From Cycas panzhihuaensis (taxonomy: Eukaryota > Cycadophyta), in the NCBI GenBank assembly GCA_023213395.1, contig CM041465.1, positions 93,255,741 through 93,319,740 on the forward strand: a stretch of DNA of 64,000 nucleotides, read 5' to 3'. Both the position numbers and the translations under genes were made by a program. Shown here piece by piece: positions 33,760 through 42,785 of the stretch. Below the pieces are notes generated by a model. That model had not been told where the DNA came from and made no database searches. It was given only the letters and a program-made list of their open reading frames with translations. Numbering within the stretch: the stretch's first letter is position 1; every line of letters begins with the position of its first letter.

Positions 33760-34182
33760 TCAAAGACGGTCACTAAGAAGAGGGAGATGATGCTCAAGAA
33801 TGAGACGGATGAGGCTGTCTACCTCAGCATTAAGGTCCCAAGGGATGTGCTGAATATCAACTAATGTGAAGTGGGCCAAGAGAGACCTGGCGACTGAAGC
33901 GAGGGTTCTCAGGTGAGGGCATTGCACCTGGTAAACCTGGGTGAGATGGGACACCATAACCTGAAAATCACAAAGCAACACGATGGATCCGCGATCGAAA
34001 CAGAGAGCATCGGTAAGGGATTCAATAACGGCTGTGTACTCAGCTTCGTTATTGGTTGCCTTGGGAAGGAAGACCCTGGAATGCAGGAAATCATGTCTGG
34101 AGGGGCTACGAAGAATCCATGCAGCGGCGGAAGGTCTGGGGTTACCGTGGCTTCCACCATCGGTAAATATATAGAGGGGCAT
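33760..34182 (-). CDS. Second (additional) RNase H of Tat-2, uninterrupted frame
   Basis: 140-codon open frame with a complete RNase HI fold signature. It would cut RNA in RNA-DNA hybrids. Catalytic acidic residues are all present: Asp in YIFTDGGSHGNP (residue 8), Glu in NNEAEYTAV (second Glu, about residue 48), Asp in LLCDFQVMVS (about 71) and Asp near the end in NAEVDSLIRL (about 117). The length matches stand-alone RNase HI (140-155 residues). It is separate from the RNase H fused to RT at 39494-39860. Additional, archaeal-like RNase H domains are known in Tat-group plant elements. Here it sits after integrase, next to the 3' LTR. The ATG at 34182 gives MPLYIFTDGG, with little room for an N-terminal extension. 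It is intact while gag and pol carry stops. Confidence 0.85.
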   Translation of the reverse strand: MPLYIFTDGGSHGNPRPSAAAWILRSPSRHDFLHSRVFLPKATNNEAEYTAVIESLTDALCFDRGSIVLLCDFQVMVSHLTQVYQVQCPHLRTLASVARSLLAHFTLVDIQHIPWDLNAEVDSLIRLILEHHLPLLSDRL

Positions 34183-34709
34183 GTTTGAATACTAAACCTT
34201 GGTAGGAAATAAACTCTGATGAAATGAAAGGGATACTCAAAAAGAATAGGCAATAAGTGGTCATGAAGGGTAGGAGGACCTAGTCATGAGGTTACCTAAG
34301 GACAGGAGTAAGTAATTCGACCACCATCTAAGAGCGGATGGAGAAAAGATGCCATGGGGCACCAAAGGTTACTTTGGGAAGTAAAACATGCCCCCGGATG
34401 AGGGAGCATTCCCTTTGGGGACCCCAGGAGTAGAAAAGGGCTGCAGAAACAAGCCCAGGATGGTGAAACAGGCTAAACAAGTATAAACTCGGGCATGCAC
34501 AGGAGTGACACGTAAAATGAGGTAAAAGGGCCCTAGAAAAGGTGCAATAATGGGGTGCCATAAATGCTCTTACAAGAGAGGAAAAAAAGGTTGTCAATAG
34601 AGCACAACGGGTGACAGGGCCAGAAGGCAAAAGTGATCAGGGAAACGGGATGGTCCCAATGGCTGTCGTGAGGTTAAAAACGGAAGAAGTGCCTGTCGGG
34701 GCCCCCACC
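34183..34709. other. Intergenic space between the divergent accessory genes
   Basis: About 700 bp separate the minus-strand RNase H start (34182) from the plus-strand accessory gene start (34877). No coding similarity was found; a 100-codon minus-strand frame (34328-34630) is Cys/Pro-rich with no recognised domain. A plus-strand TATA box lies at its right end. Confidence 0.45.
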
Positions 34710-34716
34710 TATATAA
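34710..34716 (+). promoter_or_regulatory. TATA box of the antisense accessory gene
   Basis: TATATAA in the context CCCACCTATATAAGGAAATC, 161 bp upstream of the ATG at 34877. Transcription would start near 34740-34750, giving a leader of about 130 nt. Orientation is opposite to the host element, so it would be an internal, LTR-independent promoter. Confidence 0.6.
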
Positions 34717-34876
34717 GGAAATCGAATGGAAAATGGATTCATTTTCACCAGCTCTCGTGAGAAACCAGAGTCATCTCCTTACGTAGCAGAGCACCACCCA
34801 ACTTTGAAGGCACGCAGGGGATGATCTGATCGTTGGATCGAAACACAGCGAGAGCCAATGAGATCGTCGAGACGAG

Positions 34877-37319
34877 ATGGCGACGGCCAGGCCAGATCTA
34901 GTGAGTGCATCTCACAAAACCTTCCCCATTTCAAAGTTTGAAATTCATCACTTTTTGTCAATTTTTATGCAATTTTTGCATCCCTTCTGGGTAATTGGAG
35001 GCCTCTTAAAGTTTGAATTAGATCCAGAAAGAGGCGAGACCTGGGCATTAGGGAGCCCTTATCCCAGTGGGCCCCATGGGGTCCACCACAAGAATTTTTT
35101 TTTATTTTCTTAGGCAGAAACCCTCCCTTTTAGGGGGGTTGCCATTCATACCATGGTGAAGATTGCAGTGCCACGATCTTTACTGTGGGGTCCCCCGATC
35201 GCTGCAAGACCCGTGCTAAACTTAGCGGTACTGCTAAGTTTGGCATGGTACGAAGGCAGAAAATCAGAAAAAATAAGATGAGGGGCCACAAGGCCCCAAA
35301 TCTCAGGCAAAGAAAGTTGAGAGATAGCCAGGGGTATAGATGACTACTAGGATGCTGACTTTGATTGATTTTTGGTGTTGACAGGTAGTTATCGCAGTGG
35401 ATAACCGCGAAAATGTCTGCATGGTGATGTTGAGTTATATTGAGATGATATCCTAGGGGGACAAGGAGATTCTACGGAGGTGTGGCCTATACAAGGCCTT
35501 GAAGACACCTCAATTTGCATCTGATCATAGGCTTCTAGTCAACATAGTGTCATACTGGGATCAGAGGAGGCACGTGTTCCACTTGTTGTAGATAAGCGAT
35601 GTGACAGTGACACCAGGAGACATCTGACATATCCTGGGGGTACCAGCGACTGGGAGGCTGGTGACATTGGGAGCGCTGCCTAGCATTAAGGTAACACATA
35701 GAGAGGCAGCCACATTCTTCACAAGGGTCGACAGGTGGGAGCAGAGAGGAGTTCCTCTCTAGATTATGCTAATGTCGAGGATTCCTCGGGTGAGAAAATT
35801 GATCACACTGTATATTTTGTTCCAGATTTCCCAGAAATAGAATTACAAAGAGATACCCAGAGGATGGATAGATGCAATATGCCGCTGCGAAGGTGGCGAG
35901 AGATTGGACTGGGCAACTATGATAGCGGCGAACCTCATCGCACAACTCGATGCCATCAGAGTGGCAGGAAAGGGAGGACTCTCTTACAGCACGTTGCTGC
36001 AGTGCTAGTTCTTCGATCACATCATGGTAGTGGCACTAATGGGGGGACCACACCCCATAGCAGAGTGGGCTCTAATGGTCCACAGATGGTAGACTCGACT
36101 GAGGGGGACGGAGGACCAGGCCCACGTCTAGCAATCAGTGGAGGCGACATTACTGGACCTCCTCACCATGATAGACTATGTGGCAAATCCATACAGGACG
36201 ATGAGGTGGGATAGTGATGATGAGGCAGGCAGAGCAGGAGTACCCATAGATAATGATGACGATGATGATGACACTAACGGAGGAGATGGGGCCAGCCCAT
36301 CACGACCTGCAGGAGAGGTAGGTCCATCGAGGTCGATAAGAGGAGTAGCGGGACCATCCAGGACTACCGGAGGAGAGGCAGGCCCATGAGGGACAACTAA
36401 GGAGAGTAGGGGGCCGGTGACTAGGGCCTGCAGGCTACGGGTCATGAGGAGATCTAGAGAGACAGGAGTTGAGCTGGTCCCTACGAGGAGAGAGGCCCAG
36501 GCAGAGGAGGTACCCGAGGATGAGGTACCCACAACTAGCAGAGAGCTAGGAGGAGAGGACGTCGTGTAAGTAGAGGAGCTAACGGCCATAGCAGGTGAGG
36601 CCTAACCATTTCCTTAATCGTTTGACAGCTAGGTAGATATTTGATTTTATTTTATCGTGGTATGAAGTGGGATATTCACTGACACATGACATGTTGCATT
36701 GTCAGGTACTACAGAGGTTAGGAGACTAGTAGAGGCCATGGTGAGGGAGATGTTCCCTCAGGTGTATGCAGAGGGGCAACTGCCCATCCAGGCAAAGGAT
36801 GCACCTAGATCGGTAGGTGCTCATATGGAGGCATTCACCTTGTTGGTAAGGGCGAGAGACATTTGGGCTGCAGAGTCCCAAGAGCACATAGCTTTTAGGG
36901 GACAGATGCAGCGGGAGCTCGACGAGGCGAGGAGTGAGCGAGATAAGCTGCGCAGATGGGTCCAGGCTCTAGAGGCATAGGGAAGAGCAGGCGAAGATGC
37001 AAGGAGCATGGTCCAGATAGCGGTGCTAGAGGAGCACCTCAGAGCGATAGAGGAGAGATTCTAGAGTATGGAGGAAGGACTTTAAGGATTGAGGGATTAT
37101 ATCCAGGCTCAATATGATTAGCTAGTGGACCAGATGGCGTCGAGGTCGAGCAGGAGCAGGGCATACACTCATACAGCAGCGACAACCCCGAGATGGCCAC
37201 GTGATGAGGGGAGCGAGGCAGGTAGCTCATGGAGGCCCAGGAGGAGCCTCAAAGGGATGTGGTCCCCAGGAGAGGGATCACACGGGCCAGGAGATGGTAC
37301 CCTAGGAGTGGGGCAGTAG
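34877..37319 (+). pseudogene. Antisense accessory gene of Tat-2, spliced, plant-mobile-domain-like plus coiled coil
   Basis: Proposed structure: exon 1 34877-34900 (MATARPDL, then donor GTGAGT), exon 2 35385-36594 (acceptor TTGACAG, donor GTGAGG), exon 3 36706-37319 (acceptor TTGTCAG, stop TAG). Both junctions keep one reading frame. Exon 2 has RRCGLYKALK, LLVNIVSYWDQRRHVFHL, SDVTVTPGDI and HILGVPATGRLV: the Trp, His-x-Phe and valT-x-Asp-Ile/Leu-Gly pattern of the plant mobile domain found in MAIN/MAIL1 and in transposons. A PF20167-type plant transposon protein is the alternative. An acidic run (about 36250-36280) and Gly-Pro-Ser-Arg repeats follow. Exon 3 is Arg/Glu-rich and likely coiled coil. 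About eleven in-frame stops, mostly TAG where CAG is expected, inactivate this copy. Domain naming is inference; the gene model is read directly. Confidence 0.68.
35218..35241. repeat. Perfect 9-bp inverted repeat in intron 1 of the accessory gene
   Basis: AAACTTAGC, loop GGTACT, GCTAAGTTT. The same sequence neighbourhood (CGGTACTGCTAAGTTT followed by an AAAAAATAAG stretch) occurs in both Tat-2 LTRs at about 32845-32925 and 47000-47085. Confidence 0.8.
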
Positions 37320-37765
37320 TAGTGTAGGAGATATGTATATGATTTTGACAGGGGAAAGCACAGGCCTCTAAGGGATCATATATAGGCTCATATGATTGTT
37401 CTCCCCTTGCAAGAACACCAGCTTCCCATATGTATAATGTAACATATAATTTTTGATGTATATATATACGGGGTAATTAGAACCCCATTTTAACATTAGA
37501 TGGTGTGTATATCATGTGGTAGATAGCATGTATCCTTTGTTTTGTATGTTGTAAATGTTTTATTATAAGTATTTTATTATAAGATGCATGTATTTCCTTC
37601 CATGTATGGCTATATGTCTAACAGGAGCACACACATCCACCGTAAGTAGAGGTGATAGAGATGTATGAGGTTAGATATAAAGTGACATGCACATCCACGG
37701 AGGAGCATAGTAGAATATGCCAAGGAAACAGCAGGCAGGAGAGAAGGGAGTAACGGTACTCCAAA
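37320..37765. other. 3' flank of the accessory gene
   Basis: AT-rich with TGTAA and TATATATA stretches (37435-37470, 37545-37580) that could serve as plant polyadenylation far-upstream elements for the plus-strand gene. No gene recognised. Confidence 0.4.
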
Positions 37766-38121
37766 GCGTCATCCTAATTGGCAGATGCCCAACTAGAAAA
37801 ACAAAAGTTCCCGAGAGGATACGGGGACACGGGTTCTGTGAGAGGAACCAGAAAGAAAAGCAAGAATCCATCTTAAACTACCATTCTACCCATGGTTGGG
37901 AAGGATGGGAACAACCTAAGATGGTAGTTTAGGCTCATTTCGGAGCATCGTCCTAGTTAGAGGATGCCCAAATAGGAGGACAAAGTCCCAAAGGAAATAG
38001 GAACACAGGTTCCATGGGAGGAACCAGAAGGAGATGAGGAAGACCATCTTAAGTCGTCATCCTACCCATGGCTGGGAGGAACGGGAAGGAACTTAAGGTG
38101 GTAGTTTAGGCTCATTTCGGC
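37766..38121. repeat. Tandem repeat of two ~177-bp units after the integrase stop
   Basis: The units share TAGTTTAGGCTCATTTCGG at their right ends (37925 and 38102, period 177), GATGCCCAA, CAGGTTCCATGGGAGGAACC-like blocks and CTACCCATGG. They lie about 25 bp beyond the integrase stop in element orientation, at the boundary of the accessory region. Confidence 0.85.
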
Positions 38122-38144
38122 ATTGTGAAGGGATTGCTAAAAGA

Positions 38145-39493
38145 TCATGTGTAAAACTTCTTAAAGAATTTCTTGTTGATCACCTTCTTAAATTCCAAGC
38201 CTTCCAAGGTAGCGATCCTGTAGGCATCATTGTCGAGACTTTCGAGAACAACGAAGGGGCCTACCCATTTAGGCCCAAATTTGGTCAGGCAATCATAGAG
38301 ATATTCTAATTTGAGGGCATGGTCCCCAGGGCATAAAAGACGAGCATGAAGATGTTTATCGTGAGTCCTTTCTAGGCAGACTTTCAAAGCGAGGTTCGCT
38401 TGATAAGCCATTAAGCGCCTCTCATCTAAGGCTTCGAGATCTAGGAGACGAGCCTAGCGGATAGACTCCTTATCCATGAGACCTCGAAGGGAAACCCATA
38501 GAGAGGGGATTTCCACTTCTAGTGGGAGTACCGCCTCGGTTCTGTAGACTGAAGAGAATGGAGTCATTCCAGTAGCCGTGCAGATAGAAGTGTGATAGGC
38601 CCACAGCGCGGAAGGGAGTTGGAGGTGCCAATCTCTTTAAGATTACACAATGGTCTTCTTTAGAATATTGATAAGGGTTTTGTTGAAGGATTCAACTTGC
38701 TCGTTTGCCTAGGGCTAATAAGGGGATGAGGTCTTATACGAGATCTTCAATTTCTCACAAAGCTCGTCCATTTCCTTGTTATAGAAGGAAGTTCGATTAT
38801 CCGTAATTAGGACATCTGGAATCCCAAAATGGCAAATGATATGCTGGTTGATGAAGGTGGCTATCGTCTTGCCAGGCATAGTGGACAGGGGTATTGCCTC
38901 TGGCCATTTGGTGAAATATTTGGTAGTAGTTAAGATGTATTTATATTGTGCAGAAGATGGCGACAATATAGCACCAACGAGGTCTAAACCCCATTAAGAA
39001 AAGGGCCACGGAGATACGATAGGGTGCAAAGCCTCGGAAGGCACATGAGAGATATTGGCGTGCTCTTGGCATCACCGACATCTAAGGGCATAGGCACAGG
39101 CATCCTTGAAAAGGGACGGCCAGTAATAACCCATGCGAAGGATCCTTTGGGCCATAGATTGGCCCCCAAAGTGGCCCCCACAAACGCCATGGTGGCATTC
39201 ACGGAGTATTTGGTCTGCTTCATCAGAAGTAACGCAGCGAAGCAGGATCCCATCGAAGGATCTCTTGTACAACACTTCATCTACGAGGAAGTGTTGTCTC
39301 GCGGTGGCGCAGATGCGTGACCTAACCTTATTGCTAGCTTCAAGGCAATATTCCTGTTGAGACAAATATCGCATAATGTCACCATCCCACTCGCTATCAG
39401 CGAGTGGGTGACGAGAAGCACCTTGGATGGTCAAAATAGACTCGCCAGGAAAAGAGTCATCAATGGGAATATCACTCGCATTGGAAATGGTAG
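38145..39493 (-). pseudogene. Tat-2 integrase
   Basis: Zinc-binding domain (ECHHGVCGGHFGG, MGYYWPSLFKDAC, about 39080-39200), core with GLDLVGAI (first Asp), DVLITDNRTSFYNKEM (second Asp) and NEQVESFNK (Glu) spaced DX35E, then the C-terminal domain ALKLEYLYDCLTKFGPKW to the stop near 38145, ending FKKVINKKFFKKFYT. The stops I see are isolated (after RCR, before GLDLV, before ANEQ), mostly TAG or TGA, so the protein is almost complete. It would insert element cDNA. No chromodomain is present. Confidence 0.9.
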
Positions 39494-40736
39494 CATCAGC
39501 TAATTGTTTTGCCACTATCATTCCCTTCTTCGACTTCCTATTAATGACTTGCAAGTTGAACTCTTGAAGTAGGATGGCCCAATGACCTGCCCTACCTATC
39601 AAGTCTAAACGAGTAAGCAAGTAACGCAAGGGATCGGATTGAACAATCACCTTGGTTGTATTGCTAAGCAAGTAATGCTTGAACTTCTTAGTCGCATGGA
39701 CCAAGGAGAGGCATTCCTTCTTGGCAGGAGGATAGTTTAGTTCAGTGGTAATGAGGGTGCGGCTAATGAAATAGATAGCTCTCTTGGTTCCCGAGTCATC
39801 TTCATGTGCGTGCATTGCGCCTAAGGATTCATCGGTTGCTGAGGTGTATAGGATGAAGGGCCTATTGAAGTGAGGAGATGCCAACATAGGGGCAGAAACA
39901 AGAGCTTCCTTGAGTCCTGCAAAGGCTTGTTGGGTCTTGTCAAACCAAACAAATGGGGCTTCTTTCTTCAATAGGTTGGTAAGGGGTTTGGCGTTTATGG
40001 CGAAGTCTGCCAAAAAATGCCTAAGGAAACTGAGCCTTCCTAGAAACAACTTAATCTGTCGTTGGGTTCTAGGAGGCAGGATGTCAAGGATTGCCTTAAC
40101 TTTTTATGGATCGATTTGGATTCCTTGCTATGACACAAGGAAACCCAAGAGTTTGCCTGAAGTGACGGCAAACACACATTTGAGCAAGTTCAAACTGACA
40201 TGATACTTGCAGCATCGTGTGAAGATGGCTCACAAGTTAGAGGGATGATGGGTTGTGGTATGCGAAAGACCCATCATATCATCCATGAAGACCTCCAACG
40301 TGTTGTTGATAAGATCGTGAAAGATGAAATGCATGGCTCTTTGATAAGTAGCCCCTACATTCTTAAGACCAAAGGGCATTACCTTGTAGGCAAAGGTACC
40401 CCATGGTGTAGTGAAGGTTGTCTTGTGGTAGTCTTTAAGAGAAATCTGGATTTGGTTATAGCCGGAGAAGCCATCCGTTAAGGACATAACTTCAAATCTA
40501 GCCATATGATCGATTATTTGATCGATAAAAGAGAGAGGAAAGTTGTCCTTAGGACAAGCATTGTTTATGTCGTAGAAATCGACACATATGCGAATGGTCC
40601 CATTCTTTTTGGCAACAGGAACAATGTTTGATACCCACTTAGGGTAATCGATGGAAGAAATGAGTCCCACGTCCAAAAGCTTCTCAACCTCCATCTTAAC
40701 GGTCGCTGAAAGCTTTGGGTGGAGGAGACGCTGCTT
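39494..40736 (-). pseudogene. Tat-2 reverse transcriptase and RNase H
   Basis: RT: KMEVEKLLDVGLISSIDYPK, VAKKNGTIRICVDF, SLTDGFSGYNQIQI, YKVMPFGLKNVGATYQRAM and EVFMDDMM, with the catalytic FMDD intact at 40278-40289. A frameshift at about 40230 is followed by CVFAVTSGKLLG and the connection. RNase H at about 39500-39860: LYTSATDESLGAM, PPAKKECLSLVHA, VIVQSDPLRYLL, KQLADA. One open stretch of 325 codons (40049-39072) covers RNase H and the integrase start. The function is cDNA synthesis primed by the tRNA at 44961-44984. Confidence 0.92.
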
Positions 40737-41739
40737 CTAACACATAGGGTGAGCATCAAGAATAGTCGTAAGGTTGTGCATGACGATGGAGGGGTCAATT
40801 CGCTTCATGTTGGAGTAGTCCCACATGAACACATCATGGAATTCCTGGAACAGGAGGGAGTATTCCCTCACTTCATCAGGAGTACATTCTGCCCCTACCT
40901 TAATGATCTTGCCTGGGGCGAGGACTATGTCCTGAGTTGCTCCCATACACATAGCATTCCCCTCCTCAAAATGGAGGGGGGCAAGATCAACAGGAAGAGA
41001 TGAAACGGGAGAAGGGACTGGGTCAATTAGTATGGACCTAATCGCTAAGACCTTCTGGTGGCCAAGCTTGTGGTGACCAGAAGGTAAACTAGGCATGGAG
41101 CCAGCTAAGTGCTCCAGTAAAGCCTCATCATCCTCGAAGTAGTCCACCCCATGGATGACCTGACTTCGAATGGGCGAGGTGTGGGATGGCATGGGAGTAA
41201 TAGGACCGGTATGCCTCGTAAGCTATCCAACATCCCTAAGGGACTCTAAGGGAGAGTCAAGGAGAGATCTCTTATAAAAAGTAAGAGGGAAACTCTCGAT
41301 GCCATCACTCATGGAAGGTGATGGAAATGGAAAACCAGGATTCTGCTTACCAACACTAGCAATGGTATGTGACACGGGAGAGTGATAGGGTTCTGTGATA
41401 AAAGGAGTCCTAGGTGGAGACCTAAAATGAGAAGAGTGCCTCCTACCAGGGCGAAGGAAGCAAATAGGGTGAGGAAGGTGCTCATCCTCACTATGGGACC
41501 TGTCACCATCAAACATGGTGAGGTATCCATAGCTTCCAACGCCAATGGGGGCAAAGCAAGTCAAATCAGAAGAAGAAGATGTGGGGTCTTCTTTGTGGCA
41601 AGAGGGATCAGGGATACCGATCGAACAGGCCAAGGCATGATTAGAAGGGCCTTTAGTTCCCTTCATATGGCCATGGCTCACTTGGGTAGAAGGTCTAGTT
41701 TGTTTTGCGAGTGGTCACTCGTGGGAGATAACTCTCATT
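40737..41739 (-). pseudogene. Tat-2 protease-RT linker
   Basis: Two open stretches, 41681-41223 and 41192-40737, with one stop between. Ser/Pro/His-rich, then LLEHLAGSMPSLPSGHHKLG, PLHFEEGNAMC and a segment before RT (LLFQEFHDVFMWDYSNM, a common Ty3/gypsy RT lead-in). A linker of about 330 residues fits the Tat/Ogre group. In Ogre elements an intron lies near here; I see no convincing splice sites. Confidence 0.75.
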
Positions 41740-42224
41740 TGTCTATTATGGACAAACTTAAGTTGCCCCCAATGGGTGGAACACACAGCTCCCATTTGGT
41801 CAAGCCATGGTCAACCCAGAAGAAGGGTGTAATCAACATCAACATCGAGGACAACAATGTCGGCAAGGACAATCTTATCCTCGAGGGTAAGAGGTATCGA
41901 GACAGATCCTAAGGGAGTCTTCTCGCTACCATTGTAACCCTGACATCACCATGGAATAGGTTCCAAGGTAGAAATGCCAAGCTCTTGCATGATGCGCAAG
42001 GGCATGGCATTGACAGAAGAACCATTGTCCATGATAGTTCTTCGCACTATGCAATCAAGAGTATCGATGGTAATCGTGAAAGGGAAGTTCCATTAGAGTT
42101 CCCTTCCACTGGCTAGAGGAAGATCTCTGGGATCGAAGGAGATGATAGGTTCGCTAGTTTGTGTTGTACCCAAAGTGTGAACAGGCATATCATTCGATCC
42201 TAAAGCTTCCAAGAGGAGCGTTCG
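41740..42224 (-). pseudogene. Tat-2 aspartic protease
   Basis: RRTIMDNGSSVNAMPLRIMQ (active site at about 42012-42036) has Asp-Asn-Gly in place of Asp-Ser/Thr-Gly, a variant known in Tat/Ogre-group proteins. Downstream: LGSVSIPLTLEDKIVLADIV, VDVDYTLLLG and PWLDQMGAV, the retropepsin flap and C-terminal LLGRPW-type block with Arg replaced by a stop. It would process Gag-Pol. Stops at two Trp/Arg codons break it. Confidence 0.85.
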
Positions 42225-42785
42225 TTACTTAGGGCAGCTTCTCAAGATGTCCATGATGGACATCCCGGCAGCCACGGTAAGAAGCTCTTCAACCACGGAG
42301 AAAGGGTTACCCTGCCCTGTGGGTTGGTTAAGGGTTCTCCTAAAGTCGAAGCGATCGGGGCAGACGGGAATGCTCTTGGGAAGCGCAGGAATCTCCAGAG
42401 GAATGGCTTCCGAAAGAGGATCGAGGTGCAATGTAGATGTCGAGGCACCAATTGCCTCTTTTGTGACTTGAGATTGAGTCAAAGCGTAAAGGGGAGTGGT
42501 CTCAAGCATCTGAATCACCTTCTTTCCCTTGTTACGGGACCGCAAAGGCGAAGGAGCATGGTGGTCAGGGGAGCGCAAAGAGGAAGATAAACCTTGCGCA
42601 CCCTTCCCTCTACCATGCGAAGGATGAGAATCAGGGGATCTATCTCGATTCTGGTTGTTTCTTTGTTAAACATTACAATCACGCTCCCCATGTTTGGGGA
42701 ACGAATCTGTATGAATGGGTTGATCAAGATTAGACCTCGATGCCCGTCTAGGAGACAAATCACGTGGCGGGGCATCACGTGGGTG
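42225..42785 (-). pseudogene. Tat-2 gag-protease linker
   Basis: Basic, Arg/Asp/His-rich segment after the zinc knuckle (NRDRSPDSHPSHGRGKG) leading to an open 117-codon stretch (42578-42225) with KKVIQMLETTPLYALTQSQ and DFRRTLNQPTGQGNPF. Counterparts exist in Tat-1. A TAG/TAA separates it from the protease. Confidence 0.75.

Noticed and set aside
36176-36589. 137-codon Ser-rich minus-strand frame
   Set aside because: It is the complement of the Gly/Pro/Ser/Arg repeat part of accessory exon 2 and has no independent domain.
39024-39360. Plus-strand open frames opposite the Tat-2 integrase
   Set aside because: They are antisense shadows of the conserved integrase and RNase H frame and have no similarity of their own.
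40200-40481. Plus-strand open frame opposite the Tat-2 RT
   Set aside because: The reverse strand carries the clear RT motifs including FMDD; the plus frame is a shadow.
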